64,000 nucleotides of DNA from UBA5614 sp963667535. GTDB taxonomy: Bacteria > Cloacimonadota > Cloacimonadia > Cloacimonadales > Cloacimonadaceae. This document shows positions 45,277 through 53,309 of the stretch, piece after piece (position 1 is the stretch's first letter; the number at the start of each line of letters is the position of its first letter). The notes beneath the pieces were generated by a model. That model saw only the letters and a program-made list of their open reading frames with translations, had not been told where the DNA came from and did not search any database. The stretch is from positions 3,286,001-3,350,000 of the forward strand of contig CAXXDU010000002.1 in the NCBI GenBank assembly GCA_963667535.2, written 5' to 3'. Position numbers and translations under genes: made by a program.

Positions 45277-46599
45277 ATGAAAAAGATGACGACGATTTTA
45301 TTATTAGTGCTTATACCGATAATTCTGCTGAGCGCAACATACGATTTAAAAGTAATGTGCAAAGCCCTAAACCTCAAGAACACTCAATACCTGAATCGTG
45401 ATTGGCGGTTAACCGAAATGCTGGGTGAAAGTGGTTACAATGGCGATTGGCAAAATGACACCAAGAGTGTTTATGTATATAATTCTGTTCTGTCGACTCA
45501 GGTTGACACGCTAAAAATGTACATGTATAATACTGAAACGCTGGAATGGGCTTTAATCATGAATGTTGGTTTTGTTTATGATACTTCCGGACAGCACATA
45601 ACTCAATTGAATTATACTTTCTCATATATGGGAATGACATTTCCACTGTTCCGGATGACAGTTCAATACAACGCTCAATACAGAACTACAATGTGGATGA
45701 CAGAAACCTACGATATGGATAATTTAGAATGGCTTGTATCATTCTGGTCCAAAATAGCTTATAATGCCAATTCGATTAATTCAATAGTCAGCTATAATGC
45801 AGCCACAACTGATGAACCTGAGTTTTGGACCAGGACTACTTTTGCCAATGATGCTCAGGGCAGACCTGTCTCAACAACTGATCAGGATTCCGCAGATTCA
45901 TTAATCTGGGTAGAAAGCGACAGGACCTCATTTACATATCATGCAAATGATTCTTCAACCGGGGAAGATTTTATTGATGCTCTGTCACAGTTATTTATGT
46001 TGATGGAAGGGGCAGGAACCACTAATACATGGGGCTCTGCGATGGTTGCTGAAACTATAGACCAATCTTTCAATCCTGACCTGGATACATGGGAAAATGT
46101 TTCTAAAGATGTTTATACATATAATGCTCAAAATAAATTGGCTGAGACTGTTTCAATGATTTGGGCTGATGAATGGACTAATGACCTTCAGACATTAGTA
46201 ACTTATGATACAAATGGAAACCTTTATCAGAGCCTGGAATCAAGCTGGACGGGAACTGTATGGAGTAGCAACTACCGATATACTTATACATGGAATGGAG
46301 CTACTGCAAATGATGACAATACAAATCCTGCTATCGATACAATCAGAATTACAACTTATCCTAATCCATTTAATGGAGAGATGTCTTTAAGAGTCAACAG
46401 CAAAGGCACACAACCAGTTATGCTATCAGTTTACAACACAAAAGGACAATTGATAAAAACAATCTCAGCGAAATCCAATGTCAATGTCAGTTGGGATGGA
46501 CGAGATGAGAAAAACCACACTGTTTCAAATGGCATTTACTTTGTCAAAGCAGCGATTCAGGGAAACAGCCATACGGTTAAAATTATAAAAATGAAATAG
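45277..46599 (+). CDS. Secreted YD-like repeat protein with C-terminal sorting domain
   Basis: 440 aa, signal peptide at residues 1-19 and AGGAGG before the ATG. The middle consists of about six degenerate units of the form 'W...y.Y...g.l......', e.g. VYDTSGQHITQLNY, FANDAQGRPVSTTDQD, YTYNAQNKLAETVSMIW and VTYDTNGNLYQSLESSW, resembling RHS/YD repeats. The C-terminal 80 residues are a FlgD-like sorting tail: TYPNPFNGEMSLRV, VYNTKGQLIKTI, VSWDGRDEKN, SNGIYFVKA. Probably exported and surface-attached; function unknown. A strong terminator follows. Confidence 0.82.
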   Translation: MKKMTTILLLVLIPIILLSATYDLKVMCKALNLKNTQYLNRDWRLTEMLGESGYNGDWQNDTKSVYVYNSVLSTQVDTLKMYMYNTETLEWALIMNVGFVYDTSGQHITQLNYTFSYMGMTFPLFRMTVQYNAQYRTTMWMTETYDMDNLEWLVSFWSKIAYNANSINSIVSYNAATTDEPEFWTRTTFANDAQGRPVSTTDQDSADSLIWVESDRTSFTYHANDSSTGEDFIDALSQLFMLMEGAGTTNTWGSAMVAETIDQSFNPDLDTWENVSKDVYTYNAQNKLAETVSMIWADEWTNDLQTLVTYDTNGNLYQSLESSWTGTVWSSNYRYTYTWNGATANDDNTNPAIDTIRITTYPNPFNGEMSLRVNSKGTQPVMLSVYNTKGQLIKTISAKSNVNVSWDGRDEKNHTVSNGIYFVKAAIQGNSHTVKIIKMK

Positions 46600-46619
46600 C
46601 CTTTAGTCTCCGACAGTTT

Positions 46620-46655
46620 AATAACGCAGACAGTTTATGTCTGCGTTATTTTTTT
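46620..46655 (+). terminator. Terminator of the YD-like secreted protein gene
   Basis: Perfect 13-bp stem AATAACGCAGACA/TGTCTGCGTTATT with a 5-nt loop, followed by a T-run. Starts 21 bp past the stop. Confidence 0.92.
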
Positions 46656-46718
46656 GTTGTTGACGTAGTAAGTGTTTTACATTTGATACCTTGTATATAA
46701 AAAAAAGGTCAAAAAAAC

Positions 46719-47468
46719 ATGAAATCTGCTCTATGTGTATTTCCCATTCAAGATACTGTACACGAAGCCCTTCAGATGATGGAAAGTTACATATCAAATG
46801 CATCAAAACAGCATTGTGATATGATACTTTTTCCTGAAGTTTGCATCACAGGATTGCACAATACAGACCGACCTGAGCAAGACATCAGACTGGGGCTTGC
46901 TTTAGATTCAGAAGAAATCCATCAGATACGGAAGATGGCTTCAGATTATAACATTTATACTGCATTCGGATGGTTTGAGCTTCACAACGATTCATTATAT
47001 GACAGTGCCTTGTTAATTGATGATACGGGCAAAGATATCTTACATTATCAACGCATCAGCAAGGGATGGTTTGAAGATCATGCCAATCATAATTTTTACA
47101 AAGTTGGTAATGAATTACCCTCTGTAGAAACAAAATTTGGTAAGATGGCTTTTCTGATCTGTGGTGACCTTTTCTATGACGATATTGTTCAAAAAATGCA
47201 AGACCTAAAGGCTGATATTATATTATATCCCTTCGCCCGGAGTATGGATATCGGAAGTCAGATACAACTAAGATGGGACCATAAAGAGCTTTCACATTAT
47301 ATTGCTGAATGGCAAAAATCAAAAGCAGTTGTCATGGCGGTAAACTACCTCAATAAACCTGAAAGACATGACCATTTCTTCGGTGGAGCCTGGTTTCTAG
47401 ATAAATCAGGAAATATTGCAGCAAGTTATCCGCTGGAAAAAGCCGGATTATTATTCTGGTCTTTCTAA
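46719..47468 (+). CDS. Carbon-nitrogen hydrolase (nitrilase superfamily)
   Basis: 249 aa, compact nitrilase fold. Catalytic Glu is E40 in ILFPEVCITG; the nucleophile Cys is in MAFLICGDLFYDD. The Lys position is unusual: the expected y-x-K motif reads HYQRISKGW, with Arg in the normal place and Lys three residues on. The general class cleaves or forms C-N bonds in amides; the omega-amidase/carbamoylase subclass cannot be fixed from this sequence. A TTGACG 59 bp upstream may be the -35. No Shine-Dalgarno beyond a purine run AAAAAGG. It is convergent with a GNAT gene. Confidence 0.87.
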   Translation: MKSALCVFPIQDTVHEALQMMESYISNASKQHCDMILFPEVCITGLHNTDRPEQDIRLGLALDSEEIHQIRKMASDYNIYTAFGWFELHNDSLYDSALLIDDTGKDILHYQRISKGWFEDHANHNFYKVGNELPSVETKFGKMAFLICGDLFYDDIVQKMQDLKADIILYPFARSMDIGSQIQLRWDHKELSHYIAEWQKSKAVVMAVNYLNKPERHDHFFGGAWFLDKSGNIAASYPLEKAGLLFWSF

Positions 47469-47474
47469 TCCGGC
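47442..47474. terminator. Inverted repeat overlapping the nitrilase stop codon
   Basis: GCCGGATTA (47442-47450) and TAATCCGGC (47466-47474) form a perfect 9-bp stem over a 15-nt loop between two convergent genes. There is no T-run, so it is only a possible terminator or 3' stabiliser. Confidence 0.35.
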
Positions 47475-47503
47475 ATCTATCTCAATTAAAATACTAATAA
47501 TAG

Positions 47504-48259
47504 CTAAACTGTTTTAACCGCACGCCAGGCTTTCAAATTGGGAAGCTTAACAAAACCCGCTTTTTCGTATACAGATGTTGCTTCGGGGAAATGAGAGTAT
47601 AAATATAAATGATTGTCGCCATGATCTTTGTTATAATTGATCAGATAATTCAGTAAAGTAGTAAAATACCCCTTACCCCGATAAAACTTACTGGTAAATG
47701 CATCATCTATGCGTGAATAACCCTCAAATACATTCAATGATGCCATTGTTACCAGTTCACCATTAACAAATCCACCAATCAAATGATATCCGGGGCTCTT
47801 TAGATGCCTTTCCAGATACTTAATCGCCCATTCACCATAGTTATCAGATAACAGTACTTCTCTGATGTCATCTTTGATTTGGATGAGCCTGTCAAAGTAC
47901 ACACCATGCACCGGCACAATGGCAGATTCTTTTTCCCAAAGAAAATATTCGTGATAAAGTGACTCCACTTCAAATCCATGGTTCTTGAGATATGGACCAA
48001 GTTGCTCAAGCTCTTTTTCTTTGAGTGATGGATACAATACCGGAGTAATATCCTTTGTTCTGTAAAAATTGCAAATATCCTTGAACGAACCTTCTAAGCC
48101 AATAAAATCGGTTATGATGGCATGATTGCTGGCATAGGATTCTTTGTTTGCTTCGTTCCAGTAAATGACACCATAAGGCTTAGGAACAACATTTGTAAAG
48201 CGTTTGGCATAGTGCACCTCAGTGTCAATCAGCCTGTTTAACATAAATGGAGGCTTCAT
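47504..48259 (-). CDS. GNAT-family acetyltransferase
   Basis: 251 aa. The C-terminal half has the GNAT pattern: VTMASLNVFEGYSRIDDAF, then the acetyl-CoA loop FYRGKGYFTTLLNYLI, then YLYSHFPEATSVYEKAGFV. The N-terminal half is a partially diverged GNAT-like region, as in two-domain acetyltransferases. AGGAG precedes the ATG. TTGACT lies 66 bp upstream of the start. Substrate unknown. Confidence 0.82.
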   Translation of the reverse strand: MKPPFMLNRLIDTEVHYAKRFTNVVPKPYGVIYWNEANKESYASNHAIITDFIGLEGSFKDICNFYRTKDITPVLYPSLKEKELEQLGPYLKNHGFEVESLYHEYFLWEKESAIVPVHGVYFDRLIQIKDDIREVLLSDNYGEWAIKYLERHLKSPGYHLIGGFVNGELVTMASLNVFEGYSRIDDAFTSKFYRGKGYFTTLLNYLINYNKDHGDNHLYLYSHFPEATSVYEKAGFVKLPNLKAWRAVKTV

Positions 48260-48387
48260 CTTTGTACTCCTATACTTATATTTTCCACGTGATTCATTCT
48301 TAATTCATACGAGGTTTTAAGTCAACGATTTATTTGCAATAAACGCCATAATATCCCTGAAACTTCATTCCAGCGTCTCAGTTTGGA

Positions 48388-50385
48388 TTACTTAATAACT
48401 GAGAATTTGATTAGTTGAGACCTGGCATTTACAGGTTTTATTTTGGCTAAATAGATACCGGTCGCTTTGTTAGAAAAAGGAATTATTAAGGAATTGGCTT
48501 GACTTTGCTGATTGTACTTCCCAACTATTTGTCCTTTTAGATTAAAGATTTCTACACGCATAGAAGGTACTGAAAAATCATTTGCCCGATTCTTTATGTA
48601 TATCGATTCATTAACATAAATAACAACAAATGGGGGCTGTACAGTCGTGCTGTCAGGTTGATTGTCTGTCGCAAACAGTAGGTAATCCAGCTGCTGCGAA
48701 GGCATTGATGCAATTGTTTTACTTTCGTTGCCATAGGATAATGTCAGGTCATCAAGATTTAAATCGGATTTGTTCCGAACAGTGAGTTTAATAAATCCTG
48801 GATTAGTGACAGCATCAATGCTTTCAATCTCTACTTTTTCAATTGCACGCATCCTGTCAAAGATGTTCTCCACCGTATCTATCCAAAGACCACGCTCTTT
48901 CTGGTAGGTGTCAAGCATTTTTAATGCTTCGTTGAAATCATCTCTAATTTCACAATCATCATTTGGATACACATAAAAAAAACTATTTCTTGTAGAGTTG
49001 TTATCAAAGCTAAAATGAGCATACCCAACACAAAGACCATTATTAATAAGTAATTTGTCCAGATTATCGGTTGTCAAATTGTATTTCATGCTAAATTTAT
49101 TATAATCGGGATCAAAATACTCCCATGACTCCATTCTTGTTCTACCAAAAAACCAAATAGGTTTCGTGAGAGAAGTTATAAATGGTAATTGGTGGGGCAA
49201 TCTCCATGGTTCATCGAATGCATTGAAATGGTTCGTTTGAGGTGTATCTCCCACCCATACATAGTCAATGTTCGAGTTATTTATTGTATTAAGAATGTAA
49301 TATGGAGAGGAACTAAACGTCCCATAACATCCAAAATCCTCTGGGTTGTATGGCAGAGAATGGTCAACCCACAATCTGACATTATATGTACTCATCTGAT
49401 TCAATAGTGAATTACTTATTATATCTGAGGAATCTGCCCTGTCGGAGTAAGTATGATATCCAATTGTATTACCAAACGTCCTTAAAGATGTCCAAATACT
49501 TCCTACAGCATTGATGTTCCTTCCAAAAACAGTATTTGAAATCTTAATATGATTAACAATCAATCCCTTTTTGAGATAACTGGCATTAGTAGGATTATTG
49601 CTTCCATAATAGGCTGATGTTAGTTTACGTGTAGTTTCTCCATCTGCATCATTAGTTATTGCAAAAGCAGCTTTTTTCTCAGCTGGCCATCTGCTTATTG
49701 AAACAAGAAACGGTTTCTCTTCGTAAATAATGAAGCTCCAGCTTTGATGTCCCCCGGATAATACTGGCAGTGTATCCAGCACCTTGTCAGTTACTATGGT
49801 TTGATAACCACTTAACCTGGTAAAATGAAGTGTATGATCATAAAACTTTAAAGCGTTTTCAGTGATCGACTCCACACCTTTGCATCCAGAGCAATTTGAG
49901 CCTACAATCCAGAATGACGAATTGGGTCCGTGATACTCAATAGCCCTGTCTGTATATGGGCATAGATTGATGTTGTCTTCCAACCTATGTGAGTTAATTG
50001 CTTTCATACCTTTATAAGTGCTAATCCCTGAAGGATATGAGAAAGTAATATTCAGGGCCAGGTCCTGAACCTGTAAATCAGCTTTGTAACTCGCTTTTAA
50101 AACTGCCTGCCAACTCTTACTATGGAAACTTGATACAGGAACCAGGCTTAGTTCAAAGTCAAGCTCATTAGCAGAATATTCAATTAGAAAACTATCGCTG
50201 TATGCTGTTACATTTGTTGTGAAAGTAATATTATGATATGTATTAAGAGCTGTTTTAATGGAAACTTGTGGTAAAATCTGAAGATCAATACCGTTTATAT
50301 CAAAATTAGCTGCATTATTAACACTCAAATTGGAAAATAGTATTAATGGTATACATAATATTACCAACACCATTATTGCTTTCAT
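48388..50385 (-). CDS. Secreted polysaccharide-deacetylase-like protein with sorting tail
   Basis: 665 aa, signal peptide at residues 1-18. Residues about 20-220 form a beta-rich domain with two close cysteines (SNCSGCKG). Residues about 235-490 look like a (beta/alpha) barrel resembling divergent polysaccharide deacetylases: KKAAFAITNDADG (metal Asp position), GYHTYSDRAD (His), VRLWVDHSLP and late GYAHFSFDN. The C-terminal region (about 560-665) ends in a sorting-type tail (VEIFNLKGQIVGKY, ATGIYLAKI), lacking the usual WDGKD. Predicted extracellular carbohydrate-active or related enzyme; the deacetylase assignment is by motif layout only and may be wrong. Confidence 0.7.
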   Translation of the reverse strand: MKAIMVLVILCIPLILFSNLSVNNAANFDINGIDLQILPQVSIKTALNTYHNITFTTNVTAYSDSFLIEYSANELDFELSLVPVSSFHSKSWQAVLKASYKADLQVQDLALNITFSYPSGISTYKGMKAINSHRLEDNINLCPYTDRAIEYHGPNSSFWIVGSNCSGCKGVESITENALKFYDHTLHFTRLSGYQTIVTDKVLDTLPVLSGGHQSWSFIIYEEKPFLVSISRWPAEKKAAFAITNDADGETTRKLTSAYYGSNNPTNASYLKKGLIVNHIKISNTVFGRNINAVGSIWTSLRTFGNTIGYHTYSDRADSSDIISNSLLNQMSTYNVRLWVDHSLPYNPEDFGCYGTFSSSPYYILNTINNSNIDYVWVGDTPQTNHFNAFDEPWRLPHQLPFITSLTKPIWFFGRTRMESWEYFDPDYNKFSMKYNLTTDNLDKLLINNGLCVGYAHFSFDNNSTRNSFFYVYPNDDCEIRDDFNEALKMLDTYQKERGLWIDTVENIFDRMRAIEKVEIESIDAVTNPGFIKLTVRNKSDLNLDDLTLSYGNESKTIASMPSQQLDYLLFATDNQPDSTTVQPPFVVIYVNESIYIKNRANDFSVPSMRVEIFNLKGQIVGKYNQQSQANSLIIPFSNKATGIYLAKIKPVNARSQLIKFSVIK

Positions 50386-50688
50386 CTATACCCCAAACAC
50401 AAAAAATCAATTATTTATCATGCATAACTTATACCAGAATTGGAAGTAATATATATTGATTCATTACCCCGCGCTTTGTTCTACTTAAAACTCTATCCAA
50501 ATCCGGCATGGTATACCCAAAGATGATCATAGTTAATTATTACCTTTACAATTACAACAGACAAGGCAATAAAATTCTTTATTACTTTGCCCCTGCCGGT
50601 AGCATAACACTCATCAAAAATTTTGTCGCCATGTTTTCCTCAATTAGTAAAAATTGCTGTGCTTAGAACTGATTATTTCTTTATCAAA
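50386..50688. other. 303-bp gap, nothing recognised
   Basis: AT-rich spacer between the deacetylase-like gene's start and the end of the arsenic/redox operon, both on the minus strand. It should contain the promoter of the former and the end of the latter transcript. I see no clear terminator stem and no open frame. Confidence 0.5.
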
Positions 50689-51108
50689 TTATGATTTGAC
50701 CTGATTTCTTGGTTTTAACTGACACGCGCAGCCACCAACCAATTCTTCATCATGGTTAATTTTAGTTGGTATTCCATCATTAACCCATTCAACAATACCG
50801 CCGATAAGAGATGCAACAGAAAAATACCCTTTATCCCTCAGGAATCTGATGCTTTCTTTGCTGTATATGCCCACATAATCTGCCAGAATGAGCAGTCTGT
50901 CTTGCGGAAGAGTATTAAATTCTGTTTGAAGTGATTTATAAGGTAGTGAAATCAAATGCTTTACATCGAATGTTCTCCCGTTTTTCCAGATTTCATCTCT
51001 CAGATCAACCAGGATGGCATCATCTTCCAGAAAAGCCAGAGCTTCTTCAGGCGTAAGAAACTTCAGTCCCTCAATTACTAATCCTTGACCATCAAAAGCA
51101 CAGGACAT
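50689..51108 (-). CDS. Rhodanese-like domain protein lacking the catalytic cysteine
   Basis: 139 aa. Rhodanese fold: LTPEEALAFLEDDAILVDLRDE, then GRTFDVKHLISLPY (the H-I-P-A-N region, altered), then LLILADYVGIYSKESIRFLRDKGY, where the usual C-x5-R active loop carries Asp-Tyr-Val-Gly and no Cys, then LIGGIVEWVNDGIPT (GG..W). A Cys motif GCACQL near the C-terminus may bind metal or take over thiol chemistry. Last gene of the arsenic/redox operon, 10 bp after acr3. It is unlikely to be an active sulfurtransferase. Similar domains serve as arsenate reductase or regulatory partners in some operons, which is inference here. Confidence 0.82.
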   Translation of the reverse strand: MSCAFDGQGLVIEGLKFLTPEEALAFLEDDAILVDLRDEIWKNGRTFDVKHLISLPYKSLQTEFNTLPQDRLLILADYVGIYSKESIRFLRDKGYFSVASLIGGIVEWVNDGIPTKINHDEELVGGCACQLKPRNQVKS

Positions 51109-51118
51109 TTAAAACTGC

Positions 51119-52294
51119 CTATTTCTCTGTCGGAAACCATTGCTTAGTATTATTTGCAATTTTGACTAAGGTAAGCATTACAGGTACTTCGACTAATACA
51201 CCGACAATAGTTGCCAAAGCCACCGGCGAAGTAGTGCCGAATAAAGAGATTGCCACAGCTACAGATAATTCAAAAAAATTGGAAGCACCTATCATTCCTG
51301 CTGGTGCTGCTATACTATGAACGAGTTTTAGTTTCATACTCGCCAGATATCCTATAAAGAAGATCAGGTAGGTTTGAATCGTTAAGGGTATTGCAATCAG
51401 GAATATATGCAGTGGATTATGCAATATCACATCACCCTGAAAAGCAAAGATAATTATCAAGGTCAGGAGCAATCCACCAATCGTAACATTATTAAATTTC
51501 GTGATAAAGCTCTTATTGAAGTATTCTTCACCTTTACTGCGTATGACACTTGTCCTGGTAATGATACCACCTGCCAAAGGAATAACTACAAACAACAAAA
51601 CTGATAGCAGAAGAGTGTTCCATGGAATGGTTATACCACCAATACCCAATAAGAAAGCCACAATCGGTGTAAATGCTACCAGTATGATCAAATCATTAGT
51701 CGCGACCTGAACTACTGTGTAAGCAGGATTCCCTTTGGTCAGATGACTCCAGACAAAGACCATTGCCGTGCAAGGCGCAGCTCCCAGCAGGATTGCTCCG
51801 GCCAGATAATCTTTGGCAAGATTGGCTGGAATCAAGGCTTTAAACACGACATAAAAGAAAAACCAGGCAATTAAATACATGGTGAAAGGTTTAATCAACC
51901 AGTTAACTACCCAGGTGACATATAAACCTTTGGGATTTTTACCCACGTATTTGATGCTGGCAAAATCAACCTTCATCATCATCGGATATATCATCAGCCA
52001 GATGAGAATAGCTATTGGAATGGACACATGTGCATATTCAAACTGACCCAGCCACGTAGGAATACCCGGTAAGTATTTTCCTATCAGAATTCCTATAGCC
52101 ATACACAAGATGACCCATAGAGTTAAGTACTTTTCGAAGAAACCTATGCCCTCTATCGGCTTGTCATTTCCAAAAGTTCCGCTTGTGTCATCCTGAGCGT
52201 CGGGGTCCCCGCAAGACATCTTGTTGGCTTGTGGGGTGACTAGTCGAAGGACGGAACTGAGACGGGAATCTGGATTTTTTGGGGGTTTCTTCAT
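51119..52294 (-). CDS. acr3: Arsenite efflux permease, Acr3 family, with unusual N-terminal extension
   Basis: 391 aa, ten or so membrane helices. Acr3 signatures: FFEKYLTLWVILCMAIGILIG, MIYPMMMKVDF, the conserved Cys in LLGAAPCTAMVFVWSHL, and GASNFFELSVAVAI. Exports As(III)/Sb(III) using the proton gradient. The start has AAGGAG seven bases upstream, so about 45 residues precede the family's usual N-terminus. Most of these (residues 13-40) are encoded by an 84-bp palindromic element. A second in-frame ATG (residue 26) exists inside it but has no site. It sits between the AhpD-like and rhodanese-like genes. Confidence 0.93.
   Translation of the reverse strand: MKKPPKNPDSRLSSVLRLVTPQANKMSCGDPDAQDDTSGTFGNDKPIEGIGFFEKYLTLWVILCMAIGILIGKYLPGIPTWLGQFEYAHVSIPIAILIWLMIYPMMMKVDFASIKYVGKNPKGLYVTWVVNWLIKPFTMYLIAWFFFYVVFKALIPANLAKDYLAGAILLGAAPCTAMVFVWSHLTKGNPAYTVVQVATNDLIILVAFTPIVAFLLGIGGITIPWNTLLLSVLLFVVIPLAGGIITRTSVIRSKGEEYFNKSFITKFNNVTIGGLLLTLIIIFAFQGDVILHNPLHIFLIAIPLTIQTYLIFFIGYLASMKLKLVHSIAAPAGMIGASNFFELSVAVAISLFGTTSPVALATIVGVLVEVPVMLTLVKIANNTKQWFPTEK
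52175..52258. repeat. Palindromic repeat element inserted in frame in acr3
   Basis: 84 bp (28 codons) with terminal arms AGTTCCG/CGGAACT, an inner stem CCCCGCAAG/CTTGTGGGG (one G-T) over a 12-nt loop, and the half-sites GTCATCCTGAGC and GTCGAAGGAC, which are typical of dispersed palindromic repeats found in many bacterial genomes. GC is far above the neighbours. It adds residues 13-40 to Acr3 without shifting the frame. Confidence 0.7.
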
Positions 52295-52330
52295 TCAAAA
52301 ACTCCTTTTCTAATCAACTACCTTAATGGC

Positions 52331-52636
52331 TTAGGAGCAACAAGGGGAATCGTCTTTGGTAACATTATCTTCGCACTCCTGATGGCACTTACAACCGGGG
52401 TCGCTGCATACATCAGCTTCTTTACCTTTCAACAAATCCAATGAGAAAGCACGTACCTTATCCGACGGAACTTTCTTTACTGCTTCAGCAATTTTGATGG
52501 CAAAAAGAATTTGCTCATCACTAAGACCAGCTTCTCTGGCTGCCGGAATATGATATTCCATACAGGGAACACAATTACTTGCTATGGCTGCACCGATGGC
52601 AACCAGCTCTTTTTCACGTGCTGTAAGTCTGTCCAT
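52331..52636 (-). CDS. Carboxymuconolactone decarboxylase/AhpD-like protein
   Basis: 101 aa. AhpD-like core: LTAREKELVAIGAAIASNCVPCMEYHI with the redox CxxC (NCVPC) and downstream His, followed by AREAGLSDEQILFAIKIAEAV. The C-terminal 25 residues are Cys-rich (CSDPGCKCHQEC, then CC near the end), unlike typical AhpD, and may bind arsenite or another metal. Family proteins act in thiol-based reduction. It lies between a thioredoxin and acr3, so an arsenic/thiol role is likely but inferred. Confidence 0.85.
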   Translation of the reverse strand: MDRLTAREKELVAIGAAIASNCVPCMEYHIPAAREAGLSDEQILFAIKIAEAVKKVPSDKVRAFSLDLLKGKEADVCSDPGCKCHQECEDNVTKDDSPCCS

Positions 52637-52648
52637 TGTCCTGTTTCC

Positions 52649-53056
52649 TCATTTCTTATCTTCTGCTTTAATTGCTTCAACTCTTTTAATGCCGAGTTGA
52701 TTATCTACCAGTTTCATAATATCTTTGGCTGGATAAAAGCCTTCATGCCGAAAGAATTCTTTACCCTTTTTATCCAGAAAAACCTGAGTTGGAATCAGCT
52801 TTATTTTATAGGTAGATGCCCATTGTCTGTCTTTATTAACATCATGAAAGATGACTTCTATCTTATCGCCATATTCTTTCTCAATCTCTGCCATCACGGG
52901 CTTCATTTGTTTACAAGGGATGCAGTTAACAGAGCCCAACTCTATGAAAGTGACCCTAGGCTTTACTTTGGGCTTCGGGTTAGATACGGTTTTATCGGCA
53001 GCAAACAAGGCTACGACCAGAAGAATAATACTCAATATTACAATATTTCTTTTCAT
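52649..53056 (-). CDS. Exported thioredoxin-fold protein
   Basis: 135 aa, N-terminal hydrophobic segment (VILSIILLVVALFAADK) for export. Thioredoxin active site NCIPCKQMKP, then VIFHDVNKDRQWASTYKI and the cis-Pro region KLIPTQVFLDKKGKE. Probably accepts electrons from the CcdA-like membrane protein encoded two genes upstream and reduces periplasmic disulfides or partners. AGAGAGAA precedes the ATG. Confidence 0.87.
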   Translation of the reverse strand: MKRNIVILSIILLVVALFAADKTVSNPKPKVKPRVTFIELGSVNCIPCKQMKPVMAEIEKEYGDKIEVIFHDVNKDRQWASTYKIKLIPTQVFLDKKGKEFFRHEGFYPAKDIMKLVDNQLGIKRVEAIKAEDKK

Positions 53057-53070
53057 TTTATATTTCTCTC

Positions 53071-53298
53071 TTACAGTAATTTGGCAATATCTGCCGGGGT
53101 TAAAAGCTTCCCGGTTGAAACTACCTTTTCATCAATTACCAGCGCCGGAGTCATCATCACACCATAACTCATGATATCCTTTAAGTCTGTTACTTTCTCA
53201 ACTGTCGCTGCGATACCTTTATCTGCAATGGCTTTGTGAACGTTTTCTTCCAGCTTCTTGCATTTACTGCATCCGCTGCCCAATACTTTGATTATCAT
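53071..53298 (-). CDS. Redox-active disulfide protein 2 (thioredoxin-like, TM0996/MTH895 type)
   Basis: 75 aa glutaredoxin-like fold: IKVLGSGCSKCKKLEENV with a CxxC active site, then VEKVTDLKDIMSYGVMMTPA and the cis-Pro loop TPALVIDEKVVSTG. Cytoplasmic. This family is regularly encoded next to COG0701 permeases and ArsR regulators, as here. AAGGAG precedes the ATG. Probably feeds electrons to CcdA or the permease partners. Confidence 0.92.
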   Translation of the reverse strand: MIIKVLGSGCSKCKKLEENVHKAIADKGIAATVEKVTDLKDIMSYGVMMTPALVIDEKVVSTGKLLTPADIAKLL

Positions 53299-53309
53299 AG
53301 ATAACTCCT

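Noticed and set aside
52217..52219. Second acr3 start at the internal ATG (residue 26)
   Set aside because: It has no ribosome binding site, whereas AAGGAG precedes the first ATG at proper spacing.
52511..53167. 218-codon plus-strand open frame
   Set aside because: Antisense to the AhpD-like and thioredoxin genes, which have clear motifs and ribosome binding sites.
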